Source of the DNA: Streptomyces xantholiticus
GTDB lineage: Bacteria; Actinomycetota; Actinomycetes; Streptomycetales; Streptomycetaceae
Direction: 5' to 3'
Assembly (NCBI RefSeq): GCF_014651015.1
Contig: NZ_BMWB01000001.1
Span: 248,001 to 312,000, forward strand
Length of the DNA stretch: 64,000 nt
The stretch's first letter is position 1. Each line of letters opens with the position of its first letter. A model generated the notes under the pieces. That model searched no databases. It was given only the letters and a program-made list of their open reading frames with translations, and was not told where the DNA came from. Of this stretch, positions 1 through 9,388 are shown one piece after another. A program made the position numbers and the translations under genes.

Positions 1-1122
1 CAACTGCGCGGTGCGGGCCGAGGCACCCAGCTGTACCACCGGCTCGTCCGGCTGGACTTCGCCTCCGGGCTGCTGGCCACGATCGTGGGCGTGGTGGTGG
101 CCTTCGCCGCCGCCGGCGCCGGATGGCTGCCCGCCGAGTTGCTCTGGCTGCTCGTTCCCGCCGTACTCGGAGCCGGTGTCGCGACACCCGTGGGAAGCGC
201 CTCGGCCGGCTACGCGCTCACCGGCCGGCTGTTCCGGTTGGGCACTGTCCGTCTCGCGCTCGCCGTGTTCGGGTGTCTGGTCACGCTGACGGGGCTGCTG
301 GTGGCCGGCCCGGTCGGCTACCTGGCGGCGACCGTGGTGACCGGTCTTCTCTCCACGGTCGTGCTCACCATCGGCGCTGTCCGGCAGGTGCGCGAAGCAT
401 GCGGTCCGCCTGCCGCCGAGCCCGTCGCACTGCCACCGGGCCTCGTGCCGTTCCTGGTGAAGACATCGGCGACGGGATCGGTCTCCGCTGCTTCGGAGAG
501 CGGCGTTTCCGTACTCGCCGGAGTGTTCGGGGGCCCCACTCTGGTGACGTATCTGAAGGTGGCCACGTCGATGGCCCGCCTCTTCATCACCATCGTCAGC
601 CCTGTGGCAGCACAGCTCTATCCCCGCCTGGCGATGGCGGGAGCCCATGGACGCCGTACCGCGGTGATGAGTGACGCCCTCCGCTCCAGTGCGTTGACGG
701 GAGCGGTCGGGGCGCTGGCGGTGGCGGTGGCAGCTCCCCTCACCGGACTGCTACTGGGCCTGGTGTACGGCGCCGAGTACAGGGTGCTGTCGACGGCGGC
801 GGTGGTACTGCTGGCCGGGGCCGCGCTGCGCGGCACGGTGATCTGGGGCAAGGTACTGCCGGCGGCCCTGGGGTTTCCCGGCGTCCGGCTGGCGTTCCTG
901 ACGGCCGAGGGTGTCTGCCAACTGGCCGTGCTGGTCGCCGTGACCCAGTTCTGGGCGGGCCCGGAGCGCATGGCGCTGGCCTACGCCTGTGGTCTGCTGT
1001 GCCTGCTGGCGTTGAGCACGGCGTGCTGGTTCCTCGTGCTGCGCGTCCTCGTCAGGTCGCTGCCCCATACGGTTCCGCCGACCGCTGCGGTCGGCGAGCC
1101 CGTGGGAACGACGCACGCATGA
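1..1122 (+). CDS. Polysaccharide flippase / MATE-like membrane protein (5' partial)
   Basis: The reading frame is open from base 1, so the gene starts before the window; 373 codons are visible. The product is almost entirely hydrophobic helices separated by short basic loops, with Gly/Ala/Val/Leu-rich segments throughout. This is the look of the C-terminal half of a Wzx/MATE-type lipid-linked oligosaccharide flippase, which moves undecaprenyl-linked glycans across the membrane. The neighbours fit: an O-antigen ligase-like protein and several glycosyltransferases follow. Its last 142 bases overlap the convergent ligase gene on the other strand. The flippase assignment rests on topology and context, because no catalytic motif exists for this family. 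Confidence 0.7.
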   Translation, partial: QLRGAGRGTQLYHRLVRLDFASGLLATIVGVVVAFAAAGAGWLPAELLWLLVPAVLGAGVATPVGSASAGYALTGRLFRLGTVRLALAVFGCLVTLTGLLVAGPVGYLAATVVTGLLSTVVLTIGAVRQVREACGPPAAEPVALPPGLVPFLVKTSATGSVSAASESGVSVLAGVFGGPTLVTYLKVATSMARLFITIVSPVAAQLYPRLAMAGAHGRRTAVMSDALRSSALTGAVGALAVAVAAPLTGLLLGLVYGAEYRVLSTAAVVLLAGAALRGTVIWGKVLPAALGFPGVRLAFLTAEGVCQLAVLVAVTQFWAGPERMALAYACGLLCLLALSTACWFLVLRVLVRSLPHTVPPTAAVGEPVGTTHA

Positions 1123-2399
1123 GTGGCAGGGCCCTGCGCCGACGCCCGTGAGAGCCCCTCTCCTGCGGTCGTCGGGCGGTCCGACGGCATGGGTGCATCG
1201 CCTGCCGGGGCCAGCCCCATTCCCGCGTAGGTGAAGAACAGGAGCGTCAGCAGGGACCCTGCGTACAAGGTCATCTCCGTGAGCGACATCGCGAGCACCG
1301 CGACCGTGAACAGCAGCGGAGCGCCGCGCCTCGCCACCAGACGGTGGAGCAGCCGGCACAGGAAGAGCACGAGCATCAGCACGCCCGGTACGCCCACCGA
1401 GGCGAAGACGCACACGAACAGGTTGTACGGGAGGACGTAGTCAACTGCCTGGTAGAGGTAGGACGGCACGGAGTGGTCGAGGCCGGACGAGGCATAGCCC
1501 CATCCGCTGCCGAAGAGGGGGTTTTCGAACCCGCGACGCAGGCCGGCCTCGATGGTCTGCCAGCGGTAGTCCGCGCTGGTCGAGTTGAGCCCGAACATGC
1601 CGGTGACCCAGCTGACGGTCTGCAGCCCCAGCAGGGCGAGCGCCGTGAACACGACGAGGAGCCTGCGCAGAGTCAGCCTCTTCTGGGCCCAGACGACGAG
1701 CACGACGACCGTGGCGAACCAGACGCTGCGCGTCTGCGTCAGGAAGATGCCGCAGAGCAGCACGGCGCCGACGAGCCACGTCCAGGGCGTCCGGAGTTCC
1801 GATGTCAGCAGAGGGCACAGTGCCGCCAGGAGCAGGCTCCCGGTCTGCGCCGGATCTCCGATGTCCAGGCCGACCAGCCTCGTCTGGTCCTGAATCACTC
1901 CGCCGACGACGTTGACCAGGGCGTAGCAGATGACGATCGCGTAGACCGGCTTCCGGTTCGTCCGGTGACGGCCCAGGAGGAGGAACACCGCGCCGTAGAC
2001 GGCGATCCGCAGCAGCGGGGTCGCCGATGTGCCCGCGTGGAGTGTGGCCAGCAGAGCCCAGCCGACGAACAGCACCAGGCATACGGCGAGGAACCTGTCC
2101 TGCTTCACCTCGCCGGCACGCCGCTGGAGGAGACAGCCAAGGCAGGCGAGCACCAGCAGATCGCTCAGCAGCAGCGGCCCCACAAGAGGGGCCTTGAGGG
2201 CGGAGAAACCCAGGCCGCTGCCCGCCACGACGGCTGCCACCAGCAGGACTTCGGGGGGCAGGAAGAGCGCAGAGAGCGTGATCACGGCTGTGACCGCTAC
2301 GGGGAGCGGCCCGCCCGGGCCCGCGAAGTGGGCGATCAACGCCACCGCAACTGTGAGAGCCAGGATCGGCGCGGCCTGTCGGGACAGTACCGGCATCAT
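981..2399 (-). CDS. O-antigen ligase/polymerase-type membrane protein
   Basis: A 472-aa polytopic membrane protein with about ten to twelve hydrophobic helices. A large extracytoplasmic loop sits near residues 255-320 and carries the sequence RGFENPLFGSGWG, typical of the Wzy_C/WaaL family, which uses such loops to join or ligate lipid-linked glycans. The start at 2399 has GGAGG six bases upstream. The last ~70 residues are hydrophilic, low in conservation character, and run 142 bases into the convergent flippase gene, so the C-terminus may be a late extension. It shares the intergenic region at 2400-2844 with a divergent glycosyltransferase. Ligase and polymerase cannot be told apart from sequence alone. 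Confidence 0.75.
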   Translation of the reverse strand: MMPVLSRQAAPILALTVAVALIAHFAGPGGPLPVAVTAVITLSALFLPPEVLLVAAVVAGSGLGFSALKAPLVGPLLLSDLLVLACLGCLLQRRAGEVKQDRFLAVCLVLFVGWALLATLHAGTSATPLLRIAVYGAVFLLLGRHRTNRKPVYAIVICYALVNVVGGVIQDQTRLVGLDIGDPAQTGSLLLAALCPLLTSELRTPWTWLVGAVLLCGIFLTQTRSVWFATVVVLVVWAQKRLTLRRLLVVFTALALLGLQTVSWVTGMFGLNSTSADYRWQTIEAGLRRGFENPLFGSGWGYASSGLDHSVPSYLYQAVDYVLPYNLFVCVFASVGVPGVLMLVLFLCRLLHRLVARRGAPLLFTVAVLAMSLTEMTLYAGSLLTLLFFTYAGMGLAPAGDAPMPSDRPTTAGEGLSRASAQGPATHACVVPTGSPTAAVGGTVWGSDLTRTRSTRNQHAVLNASRHSRPQA

Positions 2400-2844
2400 G
2401 TGATTCCTCCGCCGCAGACAGGACAGCTCCTCGTGTGAGTCCCGCCGAGACGTCGCAGGTGCGGACGGAAGAACAATGAGCAGGCGTCCTTGGACATGTC
2501 GAGGGCCGAGTATCGCCGTGCCGCGGGCCGTTGCGGATCCGGCGCGCGGAACGGCCTACCCCTCCGGTGCAACAGCACCCGGAGGATGTCCGCCGGAGGG
2601 GTGTACGGACCTCCCCAGCGGCCCGGTCGGCGACCCCACTCGTGTCGGCCGTGTCAGGCTGTGGCCGCTTCCACTCGGCGAAGGGTGGCGCGGGGAGTGG
2701 CGCGATGCGCAGCGCTCTGCCCCGACACGGGACGAGCAGGCTGCCCCCCTTCCACGGCGCCTATCACCGGCCGGCCTACTTGGAGGAAGATGTGACGCCT
2801 TGGGACTACCCGATGTTCGTCTGCGCCGTGTTGGGCGACCCGTC
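2400..2844. other. Intergenic region between divergent ligase and GT4 genes
   Basis: About 445 bases separate the minus-strand ligase from the plus-strand glycosyltransferase. Open frames run through it, including an in-frame extension of the glycosyltransferase back to 2476, but the extension is Pro/Arg/Gly-rich without family features. I treat the stretch as non-coding and likely to hold divergent promoters. An imperfect inverted repeat (CTCCGGTGC / GCACCCGGAG) lies near 2562-2586. No clear -10/-35 pair was identified. Confidence 0.5.
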
Positions 2845-4023
2845 ATGACCGCCGGACTTCACTCCGCCGAATCCGTGGCCGTCGATCCGGCGCAGCGCCG
2901 GATCACGGTGGTCACGCTCTCGGGATCCCGGCAGGCAGACGTCAAGGATTCCGCGGACTTCCGCACCTGGGCGGCACTCGCGAGCCGCCTCGGCGCCGCC
3001 GAATGCATCTGGGCGGGCCCGGACCTGGAATGCCGGCGAGGAGCGCTGCACGTGCTCAGGCGCTCCCGGGGCCCGGGAGTGCTGCGCTCGCTCGTCTGGG
3101 CGGCCGGGTCGGCACGTCACGGCGTGCGCCTCGCACGCGCCGCCCTGCGCAGGGGCGACAGCGTCGTGATCAATGGAGGGGAACCGTGGGGGTGGCCGTC
3201 CGCCTGGATCGTTGCACGTGCCACGAGGTGCCCGCTGCTGATCGACGTCCACGGGGACCTCCTGGCCCTGCCGGTCGCTGTCTTCGGCCGCTGGCGGCGG
3301 ATCGTGCTGCGGCGGGCCGCCGTCACCTTCGCCCGGCACGCCGAGGGCTGCCGGGTCGTCGCCCGGTCGATGCAGGAGGGGCTGGCCCGGCGAGGCATTC
3401 CCTCGGTGCTCGTCCCGTCGCGGCTACTGCCCGTCTGGGAGGAGCCGTTGCAGCGGAACAGGCCCCCGCTCGCCGATCCAAAGGCACCCCAGCTCCTGAC
3501 GGTCGGCCGGCTCCATCCTTCCAAGGGCCTGGACATGCTCCTGCCGGCGATGGCCGAGCTCGTGCAGACCCTCCCCTCGGCGCGGCTGCGGATCGTGGGG
3601 GACGGACCGCTCCGGGCCCGCCTGACCGAACAGGCAGCCCAGCTCGGCCTGGCGGGTCACGTGGAGTTCCTGGGCGCACGCGGAGTCGAGGACATCCGCG
3701 CGGAGCTGGCCCGCGCGGATCTCTTCGTCATCTCTTCACGGGACGAAGGACTGCCGAGGACTCTTCTCGAGGCCACGGCCGCCGCGGTTCCGGTCGTCGC
3801 GACCGAGGTGGGTGGCATTCCGGCCGCCGCGGCACGCTGGGAGAGCGTGACGCTGGTCGCACCGGACTCCGCCTCGATCGCGGACGGAGTACGCCGGGTC
3901 CTCGCATCCCCGCCGAGCGGCGAGCAACTGCTCGCGGTACGCGGCGACGTTCTCGCGCATTACGGCTTCGACGTGAACATCGATGCCGTGGCTGCCCTCA
4001 TCCGCTCCGTCGGGGCCAAGTGA
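2845..4023 (+). CDS. GT4-family glycosyltransferase
   Basis: A 392-aa GT-B-fold glycosyltransferase. The N-terminal half begins with an ITVVTLSGSR beta strand. The C-terminal half has the GT4 signatures LTVGRLHPSKG, RIVGDGPLR and the EX7E nucleotide-sugar motif (DEGLPRTLLEA, with retained Glu pair). It most likely adds a sugar, with retention, to a lipid-linked oligosaccharide at the inner membrane face. I chose ATG 2845 because homologous-looking sequence starts right after it and the upstream in-frame part has no domain character; the ribosome site is weak. The next GT4 gene follows after 52 bases, so they probably share a transcript. The sugar donor cannot be inferred. Confidence 0.85.
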   Translation: MTAGLHSAESVAVDPAQRRITVVTLSGSRQADVKDSADFRTWAALASRLGAAECIWAGPDLECRRGALHVLRRSRGPGVLRSLVWAAGSARHGVRLARAALRRGDSVVINGGEPWGWPSAWIVARATRCPLLIDVHGDLLALPVAVFGRWRRIVLRRAAVTFARHAEGCRVVARSMQEGLARRGIPSVLVPSRLLPVWEEPLQRNRPPLADPKAPQLLTVGRLHPSKGLDMLLPAMAELVQTLPSARLRIVGDGPLRARLTEQAAQLGLAGHVEFLGARGVEDIRAELARADLFVISSRDEGLPRTLLEATAAAVPVVATEVGGIPAAAARWESVTLVAPDSASIADGVRRVLASPPSGEQLLAVRGDVLAHYGFDVNIDAVAALIRSVGAK

Positions 4024-4075
4024 GACGGACGTCCATGGAGCACACCAGCGATCTGAGAGAAGCAAGGAGATTGTT

Positions 4076-5281
4076 GTGGACCGAGCGTCGACCGATGGTC
4101 GGCGGGCACAGGAGTGCACGCCGGTCCCCGAAGCGCGGAATCGGCGCCCGAGGCTGGTCTATGTGGTCCCCCATCTGTCCGAGACCGAGTCGCAGCACTT
4201 CGCACACATCCCGGCCCTGCTCGCGGCGCTGGGGAAGCGGATCGACGTCGCGGCAGCCGTCGAACGAGGGAACCCGCCGGCTCGCCTCGCCGGGGTGCGG
4301 TTGCTGCTGCGTGTTCGGGGCCGGGGCCGCCTGGGCCGGTTCCTGAGCACCGTACGCACGGTCCACCACTGTGCCCGGGCAGGCTACCGGACCTATTTCC
4401 TGCGCTACTCCACGCTGTTCGTGACCGTACTGATCCTCACCCGACCGGTGTACCGACACCGCATCCTTCTGTGGCGCAGCGGCACGGCGAATGTACCGGT
4501 GCCGGGCGAGCGCACCTTGTGGCACCAACGGCTTCGTCGTCTCCTCAACCGGGTGACGGCACGTTCGGTGGACTGTCTGGTCACCGGTCCGGAGTCGATG
4601 GTCCCCGTCATGGCCGGCCTGTGCGGAGTCCCGCGCGACAGGATGCGACTGCTCTACAACGACATCGACGCCGAGCGGTTCGCCCCGCTGGCCCCGGAGG
4701 CGCGAGGCGCAGCGCGGGCGAAGCACGGGTGGGGCGACGACGAGTTCGTCCTGCTGTACGTCCACCGGCTGTCCCACCGGAGGGGGGTTCGTCTCCTGGT
4801 GCCGCTGCTCACCGCCCTGCGCACGACGGAGGAGGGACCAGCCCGCAATGTCCGGCTCATCGTCGTGGGCGACGGCCCGGAAAGGTCTCGGCTGGAGCGT
4901 GCGGCGGCAGATCCCGCGCTGGGCGGTCGGATGCAGGTCGTAGGGCCGGTGCCCAACCGCGACCTTCCCGAGCTCTATGCGGCGGGGGACTGCCTCGTCA
5001 TGCCGAGCTACGAGGAGGGGTTTCCACGAGTGCTGCTGGAGGCGATGGCCAGCGGCACGCCCGTCGTGACGACGGACGCGGGCGGATCGGCCGACGTGGT
5101 GGGCGCCGACTACCCTTATGTGGCTCCCGTGGGCGACCTGGATGCGCTGATCCGCCACGCCCGCGCCGTCAAGCTGTTGACGCCGGAGGAGCGGCGCGTC
5201 CTCGGACAGCGGATGCGGGAACGCGCGCGCAGGGAGTTCTCACCACAGCGCGCAGCCGCGATGCTCGAAGCGATCCTGTGA
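4076..5281 (+). CDS. GT4-family glycosyltransferase
   Basis: A 401-aa GT-B glycosyltransferase. GTG 4076 is preceded by AAGGAG with 7-base spacing, the best start; an upstream in-frame ATG at 3983 lies inside the previous gene and lacks a site. The protein begins with RLVYVVPHLSETES, has RLIVVGDGPERSRL in the C-terminal domain, and a late EX7E-type motif (EEGFPRVLLEAMASGTPVV) that binds the nucleotide sugar. It belongs with the preceding GT4 gene and probably acts on the same repeat unit. Nothing visible defines donor or acceptor. Confidence 0.85.
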   Translation: MDRASTDGRRAQECTPVPEARNRRPRLVYVVPHLSETESQHFAHIPALLAALGKRIDVAAAVERGNPPARLAGVRLLLRVRGRGRLGRFLSTVRTVHHCARAGYRTYFLRYSTLFVTVLILTRPVYRHRILLWRSGTANVPVPGERTLWHQRLRRLLNRVTARSVDCLVTGPESMVPVMAGLCGVPRDRMRLLYNDIDAERFAPLAPEARGAARAKHGWGDDEFVLLYVHRLSHRRGVRLLVPLLTALRTTEEGPARNVRLIVVGDGPERSRLERAAADPALGGRMQVVGPVPNRDLPELYAAGDCLVMPSYEEGFPRVLLEAMASGTPVVTTDAGGSADVVGADYPYVAPVGDLDALIRHARAVKLLTPEERRVLGQRMRERARREFSPQRAAAMLEAIL

Positions 5282-5367
5282 CGCTCCTACCACCGTTACC
5301 CGATGAAGGATCCCTCCCGGAGCCCGGACGGCCTGGGGCGCGACATGGCCCGGCCCAGGCCACGGCA

Positions 5368-5994
5368 TCATCCGACGGGTGCGAGCAGCGCCAAGTATGT
5401 GGAACCCAGCAGGTTGGGCCAGCGGCACACGGCCCGCCCGATGCGTTGCGTGTTCGGACCGGCCAGCACCCGCTCGTCCACGACCCGCCAGCCGTGCTCG
5501 CGCCCCGAGTTCCGTACGAACGCGCGCGCCTCGTCCAGCGAGAAGAACCACCGGTGACGGTCGCTGGGCCGCATCACGGGCAGCCCGTACTTCTGGGAGA
5601 TCGGCTTCCCTCGCAGATGCCTGAGACGGGTCCTCACCTCGTAGGCGTTCGGGAGCGTGATGACGACATGCTCGCGCGCCACACGGCACAGCTCCGAGAA
5701 GGCGTTGTGGAAGTCGTCGGTGTGCTCCAGGACGTCGAAGGCGGTGACCACGTCCACCGACCCGTCGTCGAAGGGCAGACGTTCGCCGAGATCGGCCACC
5801 ACCTCCGCCGACGGGTCGATGTCCACGCCCACATAATGAACCTGACGGCCCTTCAGTGCGGTCTCGAGCTCGCGTGTGCGGCATCCGACATCGACGACGG
5901 TGCCTCGCCAGATGGACGGGTAGACGCGCACGACGCCGGCCACCTTCTGCAGTGCCATGCCACCCTCGACCCTGGCGATGTCCATCGTGCGCAT
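5368..5994 (-). CDS. Class I SAM-dependent methyltransferase
   Basis: A 208-aa protein with the Rossmann methyltransferase core: motif I VVDVGCRT near residues 33-40, an acidic VGVDIDPS at the end of beta2, and FDVLEHTDD / VVITLPNAYE for motifs post-I and II. This is the Methyltransf_11-like type that methylates sugars or small molecules with SAM. The ATG at 5994 has GAAGGAG five bases upstream, so the start is firm. The gene sits tail-to-tail with the GT4 pair, inside the glycan locus, so a sugar O- or N-methylation is plausible, but the substrate is inferred from location only. Confidence 0.85.
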   Translation of the reverse strand: MRTMDIARVEGGMALQKVAGVVRVYPSIWRGTVVDVGCRTRELETALKGRQVHYVGVDIDPSAEVVADLGERLPFDDGSVDVVTAFDVLEHTDDFHNAFSELCRVAREHVVITLPNAYEVRTRLRHLRGKPISQKYGLPVMRPSDRHRWFFSLDEARAFVRNSGREHGWRVVDERVLAGPNTQRIGRAVCRWPNLLGSTYLALLAPVG

Positions 5995-6103
5995 CGGTAC
6001 TCCTTCTGTCGCTTCGCATTCATGGCGCGCGGGGACGACGTCGGTGTTGCCATCACCCGTAGACGCGCGAGATGTCCTTTATTCTGACTACTCGTTCCGG
6101 TCT

Positions 6104-6119
6104 GTCTCACCTGAGACAT
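6104..6119. promoter_or_regulatory. 16-bp palindrome upstream of methyltransferase gene
   Basis: TGTCTCA-CC-TGAGACA is a perfect 7+2+7 inverted repeat lying about 110 bases ahead of the methyltransferase start at 5994, in an AT-richer patch that resembles a promoter region. It could be an operator. No regulator gene is adjacent, so the assignment is only a suggestion. Confidence 0.3.
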
Positions 6120-6245
6120 GCGCTTCAGGTGCAATGTCGTCCCAACGCCGCTGCGTGACGGTCCTCCACGTCGATCAGGGCGCGCAGTGTCACCCGCCGG
6201 AGCTCCCGGGGCAGAACGAGCCGCCGAGGAACCGGACGATCCAGG

Positions 6246-7070
6246 TCATCGGCGAACTGCGCCGATGACCTTCCTGCGATCGAGGAGCAGGGAAGGAGTC
6301 GTTCCGTTCCTGTGACAGAAATCCAGGAACGCACGGCTGTCGTCGACATCGTCGCTGGCGAACACACTGCCGGGTGTCATGAAGCGCCACGCCTGTTCGT
6401 ACTCGATGAGCTGGCTGAGGTAGCGATGGTCGCTGTCGTGAAAGTAGAGGTCGATCCCCCCAAGACGCCGCAGTGCTCCGACGAAGGAGGACACGGCCTC
6501 CTCTGCCTTGGAGATCTGCAGATGCCACTGCGGGTGATGCCCCACCAGCTTGCCCACTTGGGGTTTGATGTCGAAGCTGTACAGAGCTCCGCATCCGTTC
6601 CGCTCGAGAGCGGAGAGGATGACGAACGAAGAGCGACCGTCCGCAACTCCGGTCTCCACCACGCTCTTCGGCTTGAGCAACCGAGCAACGGCGTAGAGGA
6701 AGGCGCCGGTCTCGGCTTCCACGCCGTGGGTCAGGGGGAACTCCAGCGCACACTCTTCGTACCGGTCGTTCAGCCGTGACTCGACCTCCTGATATTCGTC
6801 CAGCACCTCCGAGACCTGAGGCATGCTCCATCCCAGAGTCTGGACGAAGGCGGCGGCCGTGGTGGCGAGGGATTCACCGTGCTCGGCGAAGTCGGCCATC
6901 GTAGGCGCCGTATACCGCCGTACCCCGGTCGGAACAGCATGCACCGCGAGATACCCGCAGACCAGCGAGGCGACAGGAACCACTCCCGAGTGCCTGACCC
7001 ATTGGCGGACGATCGACAAGCGACCCACGAAGTCACCCACATTTCCAAGGCAGCTGAATCGGACAGACAC
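6246..7070 (-). CDS. Class I SAM-dependent methyltransferase (Methyltransf_24-like)
   Basis: A 274-aa protein. The central part has the SAM-binding motif SVVETGVADGRSS, an acidic YSFDIKPQ, and IDLYFHDSDHRYLSQ, the HDxxH-type metal-contacting segment of the CmcI/caffeoyl-CoA-like Methyltransf_24 group. These enzymes usually methylate hydroxyls on small molecules or sugars with a bound divalent metal. The start is uncertain: GTG 7070 has no good ribosome site, and an internal ATG at 6899 (MADFAEHG) would remove a ~57-residue N-terminal extension. It lies between another methyltransferase and a sugar epimerase, all on the minus strand, consistent with a role in tailoring the glycan. Confidence 0.75.
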   Translation of the reverse strand: MSVRFSCLGNVGDFVGRLSIVRQWVRHSGVVPVASLVCGYLAVHAVPTGVRRYTAPTMADFAEHGESLATTAAAFVQTLGWSMPQVSEVLDEYQEVESRLNDRYEECALEFPLTHGVEAETGAFLYAVARLLKPKSVVETGVADGRSSFVILSALERNGCGALYSFDIKPQVGKLVGHHPQWHLQISKAEEAVSSFVGALRRLGGIDLYFHDSDHRYLSQLIEYEQAWRFMTPGSVFASDDVDDSRAFLDFCHRNGTTPSLLLDRRKVIGAVRR

Positions 7071-7134
7071 TCATACGGTCAGGACAGGCCGACTGCGAGG
7101 GCCATTCGCTCCTAGCCATTCCATGAAACAGGCG

Positions 7135-8118
7135 TCAGGACAGGGCACTCGTGACTGTCGGCGTGTGAGTGGACAGCCAGTCCCACTGACGCTCGATTCC
7201 CTCGACCAACGTTACGGAGGGGTCGTATCCGAGCAGGGAACGTGCCTTGGTGATGTCAGCGGCAGTGACCTGGACGTCACCCGGCTGCTCCGCATCGCTG
7301 ACGATCGGAACCTCCTGCCCGGTGACCTCTGCGACGCAACGCAGGACATCGAGCATGGAGACACTGTTGCCACCGCCGACGTTGACCGCCTCTGCGGTCG
7401 CCGTCGCCGTCGCGGCAGCGAGGGTCCCAGCCACGATGTCCCCGATGTACGTGAAGTCCCTGCGCTGGCGGCCGTCCCCGTAAAGCCGCAGCGGCCGACC
7501 GGTCAGCACTGCGCGCAGCATGCGGCCGATGGCCATGTCCGGTCGTTGCCGCGGGCCGTACACCGTGAAATAGCGCAACGCGACCACGCTGGTGGGACTC
7601 GCCGGAGCGAGGGCGTAGGCGAGAGCGAGACGCTCGGCGGCGAGCTTGGTCACCCCGTACGGCGAGAGCGGAGCTGTGAGACCGTCCTCACGGAACGGCC
7701 CCGAGCCGTCGCCGTAGACACTGGACGAGGAAGCGAGAACGACACGGCGGACGCCCAGAGAGACACACGTCTCCATCAACCGCTGCGTGGCCAGGACGTT
7801 GCACTCCAGGTACTGGGAGAAAGCGCCTCCCCATGACGGTCGTACCCCCGGCACACCGGCGAGATGGAAGACCGTGTCGGCGCCGTCCGCCCAAGGCTTG
7901 ATCTCGTCGCTGACGAGGTCGCATTCAACCAGCCTGAACGCAGGATGCTCCAATGCCCTGGAGAGGTTACGTGCGGCCTCGGGATCTTCTCGGGGTGATC
8001 GACGGTCGACGCCGACGACCCTCGCACCACGCTGCAGCAGAGCCTCGACCACGTGCGAGCCGATGAATCCAGCGGCTCCGGTGACCACTGCGTCCTCGAT
8101 TGCCGGTGCTCCAGTCAT
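7135..8118 (-). CDS. NAD-dependent sugar epimerase/dehydratase (UDP-hexuronate epimerase type)
   Basis: A 327-aa extended short-chain dehydrogenase. It has the NAD-binding GAAGFIGSH near the N-terminus, the catalytic SSSVYG and YGVTK (Ser...YxxxK) motifs, and the RYFTVYGPRQRPDMA segment common to UDP-glucuronate/galacturonate 4-epimerases and related dTDP/UDP-sugar enzymes. It should interconvert a nucleotide sugar in the cytoplasm to feed the nearby glycosyltransferases. ATG 8118 is preceded by GAGAGG; a longer frame to 8223 is open but gives a non-homologous leader. Exact substrate not determinable. Confidence 0.85.
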   Translation of the reverse strand: MTGAPAIEDAVVTGAAGFIGSHVVEALLQRGARVVGVDRRSPREDPEAARNLSRALEHPAFRLVECDLVSDEIKPWADGADTVFHLAGVPGVRPSWGGAFSQYLECNVLATQRLMETCVSLGVRRVVLASSSSVYGDGSGPFREDGLTAPLSPYGVTKLAAERLALAYALAPASPTSVVALRYFTVYGPRQRPDMAIGRMLRAVLTGRPLRLYGDGRQRRDFTYIGDIVAGTLAAATATATAEAVNVGGGNSVSMLDVLRCVAEVTGQEVPIVSDAEQPGDVQVTAADITKARSLLGYDPSVTLVEGIERQWDWLSTHTPTVTSALS

Positions 8119-8248
8119 CGCGCTTTCCCTCTCTGCAGTTGCCCGCCGCACCCATCGAAATAGACCTGAGTGACTGAATAGTCTCAGTATTCCGATATGC
8201 CCCTCTATCGCGCCGCTGGACACGCCATGGCGCGGCCGAATGGCCTGA

Positions 8249-9388
8249 CTACGCGCAGGAATGACGACGTTCCAGCGCCAAGCGAAACCACTCCTCGACC
8301 CTTCCCGCGACCACTGGCCAGCCCAGTTCCGCTGCCGCGTGTCTCCCCCGCTCGCTCATGACGTGCCGCCCGGGGTCGTCGTCGAGCAGGGTGCGCAATG
8401 TGCCCACCAGATCCGCCTTCACCCCGGCGCGAAAGACTCGGTACGCCTCCGGGATCGTGACCACCGGGTCGAGCGAAGCCTCCGTCGACACGACGACGGG
8501 GGTGCCCAGCGCCAACGCCTCCAGCGCGGCTGTCGGTACGCCCTCGCCCTTCCCTGGCAAACGTCGCGATGCCAGGACGAACACCTCCGCGCGGCGCACC
8601 AGTGCGTACACGTCGTCCCGACCCAGCGCACCTACGAGCTCAACTCCCGGTGCCCCAGACGCGAGTTCGGTGAGCCGTCCCCGCTCCGGCCCCTCGCCCG
8701 CAATGACCAGGCGCAACCCGGGGCGACTACGGGCCAGTTCGTGGAACGCTTCGATGAGCAGGCCATGGTTCTTCATGGGGTCCAGCGCGCCGACACTGAC
8801 GATCAGTCCTCGCTCTCGGCTTTCGGGGCCGACGGCCGAGGGCATGTGGGACAGCTCGAGACCGCTGGACATCGTGAGGATGCGTCGCTCTTGCACGCCG
8901 CATGCCACCAGATCGCTCGCGGTCCCCGACCCGAGAGCGATGAACGCGTCCACGAACCGGAACGCGTGCCTGGCCAGCCGCCGTCGCCGGTCGGACAGTC
9001 TGGCATGGACGGTCATGCACAGCGGGATGCCGAGGCGGCGGCACAGTGGGCCCAGCCACAAGGCCTCGGTCTGGTCACCGTGCAGATGCAGCAGGTCCAC
9101 GCCGTGAGCACGTGATCCGCCCGTCAACTGCCGGATCGCCGCCGACGCCTCCGCCGCGAAGGCGGCCCTGTCGGATCTCGGCGCCAGCAGGCGTGACAGA
9201 GCGGTCCTGCTGAGGGACAGGCGCGCAGCCCCGTCAGGCACCGCCGTCCCGTGACGAAAAGCCAGGGTGACACGATGCCCGCGGCCCAGCTGCTCTCGCG
9301 TCAGGCATTCCACATGGCGTTCCATCCCACCCGGCATCGGGGGAACTCGGTAGCTCAGCCGCAGAATATGCATGGCAGTCTTCTCCAT
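8249..9388 (-). CDS. GT4-family glycosyltransferase
   Basis: A 379-aa GT-B enzyme. The N-terminus (ILRLSYRVPPMPGGMERHVE) is the donor/acceptor loop typical of GT4 (formerly GT1) enzymes. The C-terminal domain has IVSVGALDPMKNHGLL, RLVIAGEGPERGRL and GKGEGVPTAALEALALGTPVVV, which supplies the EX7E-like nucleotide-sugar contacts (E...E). ATG 9388 has GGAGG about ten bases upstream; a second in-frame ATG follows at 9373. It is the third retaining glycosyltransferase of the locus and lies 130 bases downstream of the epimerase on the same strand. Confidence 0.85.
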   Translation of the reverse strand: MEKTAMHILRLSYRVPPMPGGMERHVECLTREQLGRGHRVTLAFRHGTAVPDGAARLSLSRTALSRLLAPRSDRAAFAAEASAAIRQLTGGSRAHGVDLLHLHGDQTEALWLGPLCRRLGIPLCMTVHARLSDRRRRLARHAFRFVDAFIALGSGTASDLVACGVQERRILTMSSGLELSHMPSAVGPESRERGLIVSVGALDPMKNHGLLIEAFHELARSRPGLRLVIAGEGPERGRLTELASGAPGVELVGALGRDDVYALVRRAEVFVLASRRLPGKGEGVPTAALEALALGTPVVVSTEASLDPVVTIPEAYRVFRAGVKADLVGTLRTLLDDDPGRHVMSERGRHAAAELGWPVVAGRVEEWFRLALERRHSCA

